A stretch of 64,000 nt of DNA, taken from assembly GCA_964036665.1 (NCBI GenBank), contig OZ038532.1, positions 8,680,001 to 8,744,000 of the forward strand, written 5' to 3'. This DNA is from Gordius sp. MW1. Lineage: Eukaryota > Nematomorpha > Gordioida > Gordea > Gordiidae. The translations under genes and the position numbers were made by a program. Shown here piece by piece: positions 34,451 through 46,221 of the stretch (its first letter is position 1; each line of letters opens with the position of its first letter). The notes beneath the pieces were generated by a model. The model did not search any database. It worked only from the letters and a program-made list of their open reading frames with translations, and was not told the origin of the DNA.

Positions 34451-35534
34451 TAAAAGCATATAGATTTTAGCTTAATAAAAATTTGGCAAAATTTTAGCCA
34501 CAAGTTTTCATCGACATAGACATATCCAATGAAAAAGGTAGAATATTTTATCTGATCTAATGTGTAACCAATAAACCTTCTTTGAATGTACGGAAGAATT
34601 TGCTAGTTAAGTGGTAACTAGAATTTGACACAATTTTAATCCAAATTCTTATTATGAGTGGAATATTCAAAAAAAAGTAGGCTGTCACTATAATGATAAA
34701 AACAACATGTTTCTTTGACAATGATTGAACATTTAAAGGCGTTTCGTTGTCCGGATGTATTTGTAAGCTATGTCTTATGCGATATCTTAGTAAACTCATA
34801 AACAAAAAAAACATCATGATAAAAGTTGCTATGGCAGAAATTATAAATACAGCTGTATATTTGATGCCGTTATAAAAAAGAAAGCGTTCAGATGTGGCTT
34901 TTCCAAGGACATCAATGTCACATTGAATAAGTCTGAGTTGATAAATTAGACTAGAGGGCTCACTAGTACTACAGGGCACGGAATGCAATACTTGATAATC
35001 GGGTATGTTTAATATAAGTGCAAATAAGGTGGTATAGATTGGAAAGTAGCTGTATAGGCATGAATCCCGAATCCGATTTATTAACATGGGATAGGATATT
35101 ATCATAAAACGATCTGCAAAATAAGCCGGGATTATAATGTGGCACGTATGAACTGCAGTGTTTCTGCCAATAGAAATTAAACGACTTAATAATAACCTAG
35201 TCCCACAATTTTCGAAGGAGGATCTCTTTACAATTAGGTGATTTATAACGAGAAAAAAGTTACCTAATGTAGCACAAAGCGTGAAAATATTTAGCCAATT
35301 CAATAATGAGTAGGCTTTGTTGTTTCTTAAGTGCGGCTCAAAGCAGAAAAAATGGCAAACTAAGCCATTAAACATGAGACCGATGAAAATTTCTACCATA
35401 AACAAATAAAAAAGATTGGTATTTTCGTTATAACGATTGTTTGTTTTGCAGAATGTAACGCTTTCACTAAAATCTACTTCAACCTTGATGAAATGTCTTG
35501 AGTTAATGTTATGAGTAATGTTGACAGAATTCAT
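34451..35534 (-). pseudogene. Receptor A, unit 2: loses helix 7 by frameshift
   Basis: It is nearly identical to the unit 3 receptor through helix 6, starting at the shared ATG (35534). At 34564-34580 two small losses (one base, then four) relative to unit 3 break the frame after FRTFKE, giving GLLVTH and a stop at 34557. Helix 7 and the C-terminal tail (YSTFFIGYVYVDENLW in unit 3) still exist downstream in DNA, but out of frame. The rest, including helix 5, is intact. The product would be a six-helix protein unless an unseen splice restores it. Confidence 0.75.
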
Positions 35535-36175
35535 AATTAACAAAATTGTAATCGAATTTTTTAAGGCGTTATTTAGATGGTAGGTAAATTCATTGTCATA
35601 AGTAAAATGAATTATTTGAACAATTTCGATACATTCGATTTTTATAATTATTCTTAAAGCTATAACACTTAATTAAAAAACGCATATTGGTTATTATTGA
35701 ATCTAATGTAAAAATTGGTTGTGGCTCATAAAGCCAAAAGATTCTCTTTAAAGATAACATAATATCCTGACAGGAAATTATAATTACGACATATTCAAGG
35801 TTTAAACTACCTCTATGTACATGCCAAGGTTGAATTATATAAGCAACCAGGCACTATCTTAGCAACGTTTATTGGTTGGCAATAAGAAAAATCGCTCAAT
35901 GTTCACTAACTTTAAATTATTCAAAGGCTTTCAATTAATCTGTTTGACCCTGTTTATTAAATAGACACTAGATTAATGGATTTAAAACCTACACTTGATC
36001 TTAATCTCAGATCATTGCTATATAATAAATATGTGAATTTCCATTTTATAATAATAACAATATATATATCTTTATTTTTAAAAAATACCGCAGGAAATTA
36101 CGAATGCATACGTAGTCATTTTAGAAATCTAATCGATTAGAAATTTGTTAGTAATCTTCATAAATACTAGTATCG

Positions 36176-36830
36176 GTTTCAGTCGTTTTTTAGGAAGTTT
36201 ACTGAGGTTATTATGATCCACATCGTGAAGATATTTAAAAGGCTAATTGAACGTGAAGTAGCTATCAGGTAGATGTACTACGAATCTGTAAGCACGAAAC
36301 GCGGTTGCAAAATTATATATTGAAATAAAATTCACATACCCTCTCCTTTGGTTAAAATAATTTGGGTCTTGATAGCAAGCCCACAGAAAAAATTTCCAAA
36401 ATCATAGAAAGAATCCATGGAAAAAAATGGAAGGAAAGCGGAAAAAGTTGTAGTCAAGTGTAAACAAGCAATTCGAGGTCTCGGTTCATTTATAAAAGGA
36501 TAATTCGTCTATATTCTGTTTATTAAAACATTAATCGGTGTATTTGTAATTAAATTGTGAATATAAGTGAAAATTAGGTTACAAGATAGAAAATAATTTT
36601 TGTTATTTTTTTTACAATACGAATTATTGTATTATAAATTTTTATAAATCAACAAAATAACTTGTAATAAGCACATTTTCCTAATACAGCCATAAAGCTT
36701 GATATGTTGCTCAGGACCTAGGTTGAAGCCAGACTGTAAAATGTTTTCCCATCGGTCGAATCCATATGTTTTTATTTTTGTATAAAACGAGCCTTGCTTG
36801 ATGCCAATGTTCATCCATTGGGATTACCCC
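36176..36830 (-). pseudogene. Unidentified coding-like relic upstream of receptor A, unit 2
   Basis: This is the same two blocks as 10056-10710, more decayed in the first (CTAATTG insertion near 36243 and several substitutions). The second reads IKTYGFDRWENILQSGFN and LGPEQHIKLYGCIRKM (36632-36814). The family is not recognised. Confidence 0.35.
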
Positions 36831-37016
36831 AAAAAACTTCAGATGATCAACACGAAAAGACGATGCCTTTGCAATTTAAAAATCTGTTTAACTATAAAGT
36901 ATTCAAGATTGTATCAAAAAGTTTGTTAAAAAATACTAGTGGGACTCGAATTGTAGCTTGAAGTAGATATAATGCCTGAGAGCCGTCGTTAAGAGCAGGA
37001 GAGCAGCTTTGTTTGG

Positions 37017-38170
37017 ACTACGCGGGCATTCCTCTTCTTCTTCTTTCTATGACTGTTAGTCACCTAGGCTGGTGGTCAGTCCTTTCAGCATTCGTTTCCA
37101 TTTGTCTCTTTTACATGGACCTTTCTTTATCTTGTGGACTTTCATATCGTTTCGTTATTTTATGGATCCAGGTAAGCTTAAGTCTTCCTCTCCTTCGTTT
37201 TTCTGCAAAATTTATCATCTCGATTTTCTTTCCGACGTAGTAATCGTTCCTTCTTTCATGGCCATACCATCTTAGTCTGTTTGTTAGGAACTTTGTCATA
37301 ATAGATGTAGTACCTAAAATTCTTCTTATTTCTTCACTTCGCTTATGTTCCTTTTTGCTTATTCCTAGCACCCATCTTAGCATTCTCAGGCCGCAAGACG
37401 CTGCTATTCCTTTTTACATATAGCCCATGATTCCGAGCTATAAAGGACTGTTGGCTGTATGATGGATTTATACAGTGCACCTTTTAGTCTTCTTGGGATG
37501 TTTTTGTCACACAGAACGCCTGTCAAGTCCCTCCCTTTGAGCCATCCGGAACTTATCCTTGGCTGGATTTCTTAATCCATTCCACCATCCGATTGAAGTG
37601 TTGATACTAAATTTTTGAAGTAATCCACGTTTGTTAGTTGCCAATCGCCTAAAAGGGATGCACTTAGCTGACTTTCATCTAATTTAAATTTTGTCTTCAT
37701 TGATTCTGTTTTCTTTCGATTTACCCTGAGACCCATTCTTCTATTGCATTTACCCATCTATTTACAGTATTAGCCAATTCTTGTTCACTTTTGGCACAGA
37801 GGATTATATCGTCTGCAAAAATTATTGCCCAAGGAGCTTATTCGCCCATATCCTTGGTAATAATATCCATTATCATTATTAATACGAAGGGACTAAGAGC
37901 TGAACCTTGAGGACTCCAGAATGGCAAAGCCCTTTGTAGTCCCCACCGTGTACGTTCTAATTCTCTTGTACATATCTTTTATTGCTCTGACGTATAATTC
38001 CGGCACATTGTTTTCTTTAAGACATTTCCACACTAAAGTACGAGGAACTTTATCGAACGCTTCTTCTAGATTGATGAAACACTTGTGCAAATCCTCCTCT
38101 TTTTTTCTAAACCGTTCCATTAACCTTCTAACACTGTTTAGGGCGTCTGGCATATAACATTTAAATCATA
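37017..38170 (-). mobile_element. Second RTE-like LINE relic, unit 2
   Basis: Homologous to 10890-12045. LEEAFDKVPRTLVWKCLKEN, an FADD box (IIFADDIILC, about 37800-37830) and NRLRWYGHERR are visible in separate frames. It has small losses of its own near 37390 and 37735. Confidence 0.8.
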
Positions 38171-38768
38171 CATAGGACCGCCCTGACTAACAATCGCTTA
38201 AAAATCGATGGAGACAAAATATTATGACTCTGCATGAATGTATTGCTATAAAACTTGTACAATTCTCAAGTTATTGTTTAAAAACGTATATGTATTGCAT
38301 ATAGACTTTCTTATCACATTTGTAGTGATAGTACAGTAAGTAGGCCAATACACTATTAATTTTATCGTGCGCCTGAATATAAATTAATAGTAATAGATAG
38401 TATATGACATAGGTAATTAGATATATAAAAAAATCAGATCAAATAAGAATGATAGGCAGATACTTTTCATTATTTCTTTATTTTTCCATTATTCATAATA
38501 TTATTCCTTGATAAATTTCCCCAACGCTTGTTTTTGTGATAATATTAAATTTCTAAATGCATCCCACTCAGATTATTTGTTTTGGCCTTTTAAAATTAAA
38601 ATATAGAGGAAAAAACATAATAGCATGTTAAATGTTACATTTAAACCTATTTATCTAGATAAATTCTACATTATGAATAGGGGTTGATTACTTTATAAAA
38701 TAGCTATATAAAAAATAGCTATATATAAAATAGCTATAAATGAATGAGATATTAAATAATATAATATC
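38171..38768. other. Intergenic region left of the Ty3/gypsy element
   Basis: AT-rich, homologous to 12046-12644 of unit 1. It has a short ATAAAATAGCTAT tandem repeat near 38690-38745. No gene. Confidence 0.6.
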
Positions 38769-39525
38769 TGTTAAGTTCGCCTAGACAGGAAATTCACTTA
38801 ACAGGAAACGAGGGGTTACTACTGTTTTGGACTTTAAATCTGAACGGGAAAGTTACTATGGGTGACGACTATTTGACAACTACCAACTACACTTTAAATA
38901 TTGCTTTATTGTTTCAACTATACACACATGTCGCTGATAATATCATAAGTCTACGATCGGGGTATAACAGGCGTAATAATAAAGGGAATACGGGGAATAA
39001 TGATTGTACAACTATTTGGGATTTTTCAATTGCGACCGGGAATATATTTAACAGTCCGTTTTTCTCGGGGGAGGGGAAAATCACTCTATCGAAACTTGTT
39101 CAAAAATCAACGTTCTTCTTCGTATCCCTTTTGCTGGGGCTTATATAGGTTTTATATTCCCTTGGCCTAGATCTTTATCCTTGAAACTTCTTTGCTTTTC
39201 TAACCCTTTTTCCATGCCAACTTTTGATGAATGGCCCTTCACTTCCCTTGCCTTTCCACGGCCTCTGGAATCCTTATCTGACAGTTCTAGGTTTCCCCTA
39301 CCTTTCTTGTGCCAATTCAATATTTATTACCCGGTTCTGTCGCCTTCTTGCTTCTTTCTGCTACCTCTTTCAGGCCAAGTTTTAATTTATAGCTGTATCC
39401 TTGCACTACTTAACTACCCGCCCAAATTTCATGACCTTCCTTCTCCTTTAGCTTAGCTTTCCCCTCATCACGTGTCATCCCCATCACGTGTGGTAACCAA
39501 ATATGGAATTCTCATGGATATGACA
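38769..39525 (-). repeat. LTR (3' LTR in the element's sense)
   Basis: 757 bp, reading TGTTAAGTTCGCC...GGATATGACA on the + strand. It is identical by eye to 45460-46216 except for one T/G difference. ORFs inside (for example 38858-39148) are repeated in the other LTR and are not genes. Confidence 0.95.
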
Positions 39526-39538
39526 CCTCCCTTTTTTC
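39526..39538 (-). other. Polypurine tract
   Basis: On the minus strand GAAAAAAGGGAGG lies directly against the 3' LTR, as expected for the plus-strand primer of an LTR element. A longer G/C run follows at 39554-39563. Confidence 0.8.
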
Positions 39539-39597
39539 GGGCATCAAGTTTCGGGGGGGGGGTCTTTTGGTTGCGTGTTCACGATGGCTGAAACCAG

Positions 39598-39737
39598 TGG
39601 TCGCAGGTGGGTGAAACAGATGGTTGGTTCAGGTGGGTGGAACAAGTGGTTGTCGCAGGTGGGTGGAACAAGTGGTTGTCTCAGGTGGGTGGAACAAGTG
39701 GTTGTCTCAGGTGGGTGGAACAAGTGGTGGGGTCTTT
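39598..39737. repeat. 27-bp tandem repeat inside the Ty3/gypsy element
   Basis: About five units of GGTGGGTGGAACAAGTGGTT plus GTCTCA, the outer ones degenerate. It sits between the accessory ORF and the polypurine tract. Length 27 keeps all frames open, which explains the short ORFs here. Confidence 0.85.
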
Positions 39738-40161
39738 GAATGGTTGGGATTCTCCAATTTTGATCGTTCGCTTCCTAGTTCTTGTTTAAGTTTTCCAGTT
39801 TCTATTTTGCTCCTTTTGATTGTCCTTGTGATACGTCATCTATTATTAAATATAAATGCTGCCCGATCCCTACTACAGGATCAGTAGCCATGTCACCCTT
39901 CTAATTTTAAACACTTTCAAATCATAAACCCTTTTATTTCCAAGACTCTTTATTATCATCTAAGAATAACACATCACTCGGTGATTAAATTATATACATA
40001 ACCGAACACACAATGAATAATTATATCAATACCAAGTCACACGAAAAATCTATTATATAAATAACAGTTTACACGGAAAACAGATTATATACATAGACGG
40101 GCAATTGTCTCGTCGTTTTTTACTCCTTCATTTCTTCTAGTTTGAAATTTTTCAACCTCTC

Positions 40162-40467
40162 TTAAATTTCCTCCCAAATGTTAGTTGGGGGTTTAGATTT
40201 CGTCTGGGTTTCTCCCTCTGTCTGGGTCCCTATACTCTTAAAATTGTCCTCCCTTTTCGCTTTCTCCACCTTTTCTCTAGTCCATCTCCTTTTTATCCCT
40301 CTATTTGTACATTTTCTCCCCCTGCTCCTCCAGGGGCATGTCTGCCACCGATGAGTCCCTCGCTCATCACATATGTAACAGATAATACCCTCCATCTGTA
40401 CATCTGCCCAGTACCGACATTGCCATGTTCTATGGCTACTATATTCCCAACACACTTTGCAATGCAC
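40162..40467 (-). CDS. Accessory two-CCHC ORF downstream of pol
   Basis: 101 residues. Two zinc-knuckle-like motifs, CKVCWEYSSHRTWQC and CYICDERGTHRWQTC, each C-x2-C-x5-H-x4-C, are followed by a basic stretch (RSRGRKCTNRGIKRRW) and a charged tail with SIGTQTEGETQTKSK. Canonical retroviral knuckles have x4 before His, so these are variants. The ORF lies between the integrase stop (40585) and the 3' LTR, where envelope or accessory genes sit. A nucleic-acid-binding role is inferred from the motifs. It might be translated from a spliced or reinitiated RNA. Confidence 0.6.
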   Translation of the reverse strand: MHCKVCWEYSSHRTWQCRYWADVQMEGIICYICDERGTHRWQTCPWRSRGRKCTNRGIKRRWTREKVEKAKREDNFKSIGTQTEGETQTKSKPPTNIWEEI

Positions 40468-40553
40468 CTATAATAAAATCATTTCATTTCTTACTCAGGA
40501 TCGCGAGTTATAACATGTTTATATTTAAATTACACTCTTTATTTCCACACATC

Positions 40554-40584
<31 letters not shown>

Positions 40585-40586
<2 letters not shown>

Positions 40587-41140
40587 ATCGCTTCCTTAAT
40601 TGGTCCACATGTCTCCATAATTCTGCTCCATTTTCTATAGCCACTCTTAACCTCCATTCCCCTTCAATTGCTATCACTATCCCTTTTTCCCATTTATACT
40701 GCCCCTGATACATCTTTACCCATACTTTATCCCCTAATTTAAACCTAATCATATTAGATGTCGCGGTCCTGCTATCGTTTTTCTTTAAGGCATCTAGGGG
40801 CATTCTCCCCTGTCGTCCGATAAATTTCATTGATGGGGACTTTCCCTCCAAGCCCTTCGCATTGTGGTACATCATTTGCATTTGCCATTGTTCGCCCTGT
40901 CCATGTTTCTCTTTTCTAATCCATCCCTTTACAATACCCACCATCCTTTCCGCTTGCCCATTTGAACTTGGATGATAAGGCACTGTAATTATATGTTCGA
41001 TACCCTGACTTCCACAAAATTCCTTAAAATTTCTACTGATAAATGCCGGTCCTCCGTCCGATACTATCCTTTTTGGCAGCCCATATCTGGCTAATAACTC
41101 TTTTAAAATCCGAAAACTATTCTCGTGGAACTTCCACTTA
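40585..41140 (-). pseudogene. Integrase C-terminal half, out of frame with pol
   Basis: This continues the integrase begun in the main pol ORF but in another frame: RILKELLARYGLPKR, IVSDGGPAF (second catalytic Asp), NGQAERMVGIVKGW (catalytic Glu) and the C-terminal ELWRHVDQLRKR end typical of Ty3/gypsy. The change of frame lies about 41110-41130, one base by comparison of the two frames. With nearly identical LTRs the lesion must be very recent, or a sequencing error. Confidence 0.85.
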
Positions 41141-44100
41141 CCTTTGCGTATTCCACCCATTTGGTGCAGGCATCTACTACTATAAAATACACCTTTCCCA
41201 TACACTCAAAGAAGTCAAGATGGATCCGATCCCAGGGCTGTTGCGCCTTCGTCCAACTACTCCTTTTTTCTTTTGGTGGCATCGCCGCTATTAGGTTACA
41301 TGCCTCGCAACTGCGACATACATTTTCTATATCTTTAGATAGTTCGGGCCACCACGCGTATTCCCGTGCCCACCGTTTCATTTTTACAATGCCCTGATGT
41401 CCTCGATGTAGTTCTTCTAATACTTGGTTCCTAAGATTCTTAGGTATCACTAATCGCAAACCTTTAACCACACATTCGTCGACCACACTCATTTGTTTCT
41501 TCACCTTTTTATATCCTAATAACGCCAGTGGCCAATCTGCCTCTCCTCGCAGGCATTTTTTTAACTTTATCATTTCCGCATCATTTTTAGATTCTTCTTT
41601 CACATCATTCCACGATATTGGACCTCCTTCGGCGATATGTAAAATACAAGGGGTATCATCTTGATTGTAGATCGCTTCCACTGATTCGTTGCTTTCTTTG
41701 TCCTCTGAACCGACTATTTTTTCTTCCATATGCATGCGTGAGAGGGTATCTGCTAGATAATTATCCTTCCCTTGACGATAAACTATGTTCATGTCGAAGG
41801 CTCCTACCACTACTAACCATCTTTGTAGTCGCGACGATAACATTAAGTCATGATTGTCTTTCCGAAATAACGATACCAGTGGCTTGTGATCCGTATACAC
41901 TATAAAGTGCTTGCCGACTATGTATTCTCGACACTTTACCAGTCCATATACCACTGCTAACGCTTCTTTTTCAATAACAGAGTACCTTAATTCCGGATCT
42001 CGAAATTTGCGTGAAAAATACATCACTGGTAACTCCATTCCATCAACTACCTGGAGTAAGGCCCCTCCGATCGCTTCTTGTGACGCATCTACCACGATAT
42101 GTATTTCCTTATCTGGGCTGAAACATCTTAACACAGGAGCATTTACGACGCATTCTTTAAGCTCTTGAAAACTTGTTTCTGCTTTCTGATCCCATTGGAA
42201 AATGGTATTGACTTTTATAAGATCGTAAAGTATTCCTGCGCGGGCTGCAAATCGCGGTATATATTTGTGGTAGTAGTTTACCAACCCTAAAAAAGATTGT
42301 AACTCCTTTTTAGTTTTTGGGGGACGTATATTTTTGAGTGCCCCTATCTTGTTTTCCAGTGGACGAATGGTACCACCTTCAATGATATGTCCCAAGTATG
42401 ATATTTTGTTCACCTTGAACACGCATTTTTCTTTAGATATTTTTAATCCATTATCTTCAATTATTTCCAAAACCTCTTTTAATCTAGTGTTATGTTCCGT
42501 CTGATCACGACCAGCAATTAACAAGTCATCTATATAGTAAAAAACTCCTTCCAAACCTTGGAACAGGGCATTCATGGACATTTGAAAAATTGGTGCCGAT
42601 ATGCTGAGGCCGAACGGTAACCGTAAAAAAGTGTAAAGGCCTAAATGTGTATTTATTGTCAAACTTTGACTCATCTCCTCCGACACTTTTAACTGTAAGT
42701 ATGCTGTTGTAAAATCGATTTTTGAGAAAACCTGGCATCCATTTAATTTAACCAAAATTTCTTCTAAACGTGGTAAAGGAAATCGGACCAATTCAATACA
42801 TGGGTTAAGAGTTATACGGAAATCCGCACATAACCTCAGTTTACCATCGGCTTTGCGTACAGGTACTAATGGTGTGGCCCAATAACTAAATACTACTGGT
42901 TTAGTGATCCCTTCATTCACCCATTTTCTTAATTCTTCCTCAATTTCTGCCCTCCATTCGTATGGCACCCTTCTAGCTGGACAAAATTTCGGTTTTACTC
43001 CTTCCTTAAATTTCATTGTGGCTTCAAAATTCTTCAAACAACCCAACCCTTTTGTAAAAATTAACGGAAATTTATCCCACACGTCCAGTTCTTTCTCCTC
43101 CTCCTCTTTTTTTTTAGATTGTATTTCTACTCTTATTAAATGATCATACTCCCCCGGCTTACCTTTAATTATTCTTAGCCATTCTACCTCGAAACTACTT
43201 ATCCAATCCCACCCAAAAATATTGTTCGTACTGGCCTCCGATACATATAATTTTAAACTTTTATGAATATTATTTATAGTTACACGCGCCCAACACGATC
43301 CTAACAACTTCACACTCATATTATTAAATACTCGCACTTCCAATTTTAAATCCTCAAATAATCCACCGTTATCAATTTTAACCCAATCATCTTGATTAAT
43401 TACGGTTATGGATGAACCAGTATCAAATATAAAATTAAATTGAATTTTATTACAAGTTATTTTTACGCGGGGAACCCGATTATCTTTAATTTCAAGCATA
43501 TTTATCATAGCGATTTGAATTACTTCCTTTTTTATCAATTTTTTACCAATAAGATTCCTTGAAAGATAATGATTATGCGGTGGTATTATGTCCAATATTT
43601 CCATCCCTCCTTTAATGGGGGTTATAGATAATGTACATTTAGCATAGATAACTGGGGTGGTTTTTATTAACTTGTCTAAATTCCCATAGTCATACCAATA
43701 TTCATATGTTACAAATAAAAATCTCCGACACATGCACTTATAAAATTTACTAGTGTTGATCTCATCTATTTGCTCACTACCCAAATAATGACTCATTTTA
43801 CTTGTTTTACATTTATTTAATTCCATTACTCTATTTTTCCTTTTCCCTTTTTTAATTTCGTACTGGGTTTTGCCTTTTGATACTTTAAAAATGGTAGGTT
43901 GCATAAATGATTTCCACTTTAAACGGTCGTAACTATATTCGCTTAAAACACAAAAATTGGTATTTTCAAACCAATAAAATTTATTCCGGATTTTAAATCG
44001 CCAACACGCCCGTGAGTACGATTTAATTATATATGTTGGTGGAGTATTAGGAATTTCGAATGGCTTAACCTCAATTCCTTGGATCTCTATTCCATTCGAA

Positions 44101-44324
44101 CTATTCCCAAGATTTTTTATCTCTCGACAAACCATCTCTTTATATTCACCCAAAATATATGAAAATATACAATTATCTTGTATATTAAAAGTGTTTATCG
44201 TAGAATGATATTTATTCCGTTTAAGTCTATCATGCCTCCAATTTATTTCCAAAGTACCAAATCGCACTATATTTATTATAATTTTAATAAAAATTTTCAA
44301 AACCCAAAATAATTTATTCAACAT
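41103..44324 (-). pseudogene. Ty3/gypsy pol: protease, RT, RNase H, integrase N-terminus
   Basis: 1073 open codons. Residues 1-~295 match nothing I recognise: a hydrophobic start (LFWVLKIFIKIIINIV) and a Cys/Tyr-rich stretch. Aspartic protease FIFDTGSSITVI at about residue 300. RT from FCPARRVPYEW through LRLPFGLSISAPIF to the active-site YIDD near residue 596. RNase H from IVVDASQEAIGG (about 745) to YTDHKPL (about 809). Integrase HHCC finger (H-x3-H in LHRGHQG, then CRSCEAC) and first catalytic Asp in IHLDFFE. It ends early by the frameshift near 41110-41130. No stop interrupts protease to RNase H. Confidence 0.9.
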
Positions 44325-44717
44325 TTTAAAATTCCCAGATTTGTCCCTTTATATTATAATATTCCCCCTTTATTATTTTATTATACTCCTTTTATCTTAA
44401 TTCTTCATGCTAATGATATCTTTTATTTATTCTTTTAAGTTCAACACTAGTAGTCAAAAATTTAAATTTGTACATATTAATATTAATATTTTCCATGCAA
44501 ATTGTACAATTAATATTCAATCGATAAAATCAACAAAATTATTATGAAAATTAATATTATTAATTATATTACGAATTGAACCAAAATTAATATCTTAGTT
44601 GTCAAAATTAATAAAATCAACAATGTTTAAAGTAAGAACTGATTATTATGGGAATATGGGAATAATTCATTCATTATCATTCCTAAGGATTTTATAAATC
44701 AAATAAAGTAAAAGTCG

Positions 44718-45053
44718 TTAGGGTTTATATTTGGGAAATAACATTTTATTTTTGCAAAATTCAGAATAATGCCCAATTTTACCACAATTTACACAACGGG
44801 GAGTTATATAATTATTTTTATTTTGATTTGGGGTGTGTAATGGCGGATTATTTGATTGTTTACTATTAAAATAACAATTGCGTTGCAAATGATTCGTATT
44901 ACCACACGTAAAACACCTCACTCTCCTATTTAATTTATTAAATAACTGTCCAATTAAAATACCTATTATTAAAATGACTAGGTAATCAATATATTCAAAT
45001 AAATCACCAAACAAATTTTTTAAATAAAGTCGATTATCGCTTTTGCCAAACAT
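44718..45053 (-). CDS. Zinc-knuckle ORF in the gag position
   Basis: 111 residues. An N-terminal half with a membrane-like segment (YLVILIIGILIGQLF, about residues 23-40) is followed by two canonical C-x2-C-x4-H-x4-C knuckles (CFTCGNTNHLQRNC and CVNCGKIGHYSEFC). This is the nucleocapsid part of gag. No capsid domain is visible, and 111 residues is far shorter than usual gag. About 390 bp separate it from pol, so no simple readthrough or frameshift fusion is evident. The element may be gag-deleted or use a very divergent gag. Confidence 0.7.
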   Translation of the reverse strand: MFGKSDNRLYLKNLFGDLFEYIDYLVILIIGILIGQLFNKLNRRVRCFTCGNTNHLQRNCYFNSKQSNNPPLHTPNQNKNNYITPRCVNCGKIGHYSEFCKNKMLFPKYKP

Positions 45054-45438
45054 GTTAAAAAATAATGTTTGAAATTATATATCAATGAAATTAATAAAAT
45101 CAAGAAAAATATTACATAATAAATTAACATACCTTTTTAGGACGTTGGCCAATGCGGGATTCCATTGAGGATTTTGTATCTCTTGTTCTAATTGCGATTA
45201 CGTTTTACGATTGTTTGTTGAGATTGATTCGTATCTGTCTTGTTTGTTATGGGTTTGTGTTTCGTTTCACTCGGTTCTATTAAAATTGTTTTTGGACTTT
45301 GCTTTACACGGATTTGATTGCCTTTAAAATTGTTTTTGGACTTTGCTTTACAAGGATCGGCTTGTCTTCGTATCTTCAAGATGTTTATTGTTTAATAAGG
45401 ACCAGTTTTAAATGGGTTCACTCCTAAGGTCGCTCTTG

Positions 45439-45456
45439 TTAGATACCGGGGCACCA
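45439..45456 (-). other. Primer-binding site
   Basis: On the minus strand, three bases after the 5' LTR ends, TGGTGCCCCGGTATCTAA begins with TGG as expected for pairing with a tRNA 3' CCA. The matching tRNA was not identified. Confidence 0.6.
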
Positions 45457-45459
45457 AAC

Positions 45460-46216
45460 TGTTAAGTTCGCCTAGACAGGAAATTCACTTAACAGGAAAC
45501 GAGGGGTTACTACTGTTTTGGACTTTAAATCTGAACGGGAAAGTTACTATGGGTGACGACTATTTGACAACTACCAACTACACTTTAAATATTGCTTTAT
45601 TGTTTCAACTATACACACATGTCGCTGATAATATCATAAGTCTACGATCGGGGTATAACAGGCGTAATAAGAAAGGGAATACGGGGAATAATGATTGTAC
45701 AACTATTTGGGATTTTTCAATTGCGACCGGGAATATATTTAACAGTCCGTTTTTCTCGGGGGAGGGGAAAATCACTCTATCGAAACTTGTTCAAAAATCA
45801 ACGTTCTTCTTCGTATCCCTTTTGCTGGGGCTTATATAGGTTTTATATTCCCTTGGCCTAGATCTTTATCCTTGAAACTTCTTTGCTTTTCTAACCCTTT
45901 TTCCATGCCAACTTTTGATGAATGGCCCTTCACTTCCCTTGCCTTTCCACGGCCTCTGGAATCCTTATCTGACAGTTCTAGGTTTCCCCTACCTTTCTTG
46001 TGCCAATTCAATATTTATTACCCGGTTCTGTCGCCTTCTTGCTTCTTTCTGCTACCTCTTTCAGGCCAAGTTTTAATTTATAGCTGTATCCTTGCACTAC
46101 TTAACTACCCGCCCAAATTTCATGACCTTCCTTCTCCTTTAGCTTAGCTTTCCCCTCATCACGTGTCATCCCCATCACGTGTGGTAACCAAATATGGAAT
46201 TCTCATGGATATGACA
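45460..46216 (-). repeat. LTR (5' LTR in the element's sense)
   Basis: 757 bp. One difference from 38769-39525 by eye (AATAAGAAAGGG here, AATAATAAAGGG there). CATCACGTG occurs twice near the U3 side (46157-46180) and could be bHLH E-boxes, but this is only a motif match. Confidence 0.95.
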
Positions 46217-46221
46217 ATATC

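Larger units (their letters stand above)
38769..46216 (-). mobile_element. Ty3/gypsy-type LTR retrotransposon (7448 bp), unit 2
   Basis: Two 757-bp LTRs (TG...CA) with ATATC duplicated at 38764-38768 and 46217-46221. Unit 1 has the uninterrupted site. Sense is minus: 5' LTR 45460-46216, primer-binding site, zinc-knuckle ORF, protease-RT-RNase H-integrase ORF, accessory CCHC ORF, 27-bp repeats, polypurine tract, 3' LTR. The pol order (integrase last) and RT sequence place it with Ty3/gypsy. LTRs differ at one site by eye (38975 region against 45668), so insertion is recent. A 27-bp direct repeat (ACTTTGCTTTACA core) lies in the leader at about 45282-45352. No envelope gene is recognised. Confidence 0.95.

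Noticed and set aside
38858..39456. ORFs of 91-96 codons in the 5' and 3' LTRs
   Set aside because: They lie wholly inside the LTRs, are duplicated at 45549-46147, are antisense to the element and have no recognised domain.
39607..39887. Trp/Gly-rich ORFs as a repetitive protein gene
   Set aside because: They arise from a 27-bp tandem repeat (a multiple of three, so open in several frames) on the strand opposite to the retrotransposon genes.
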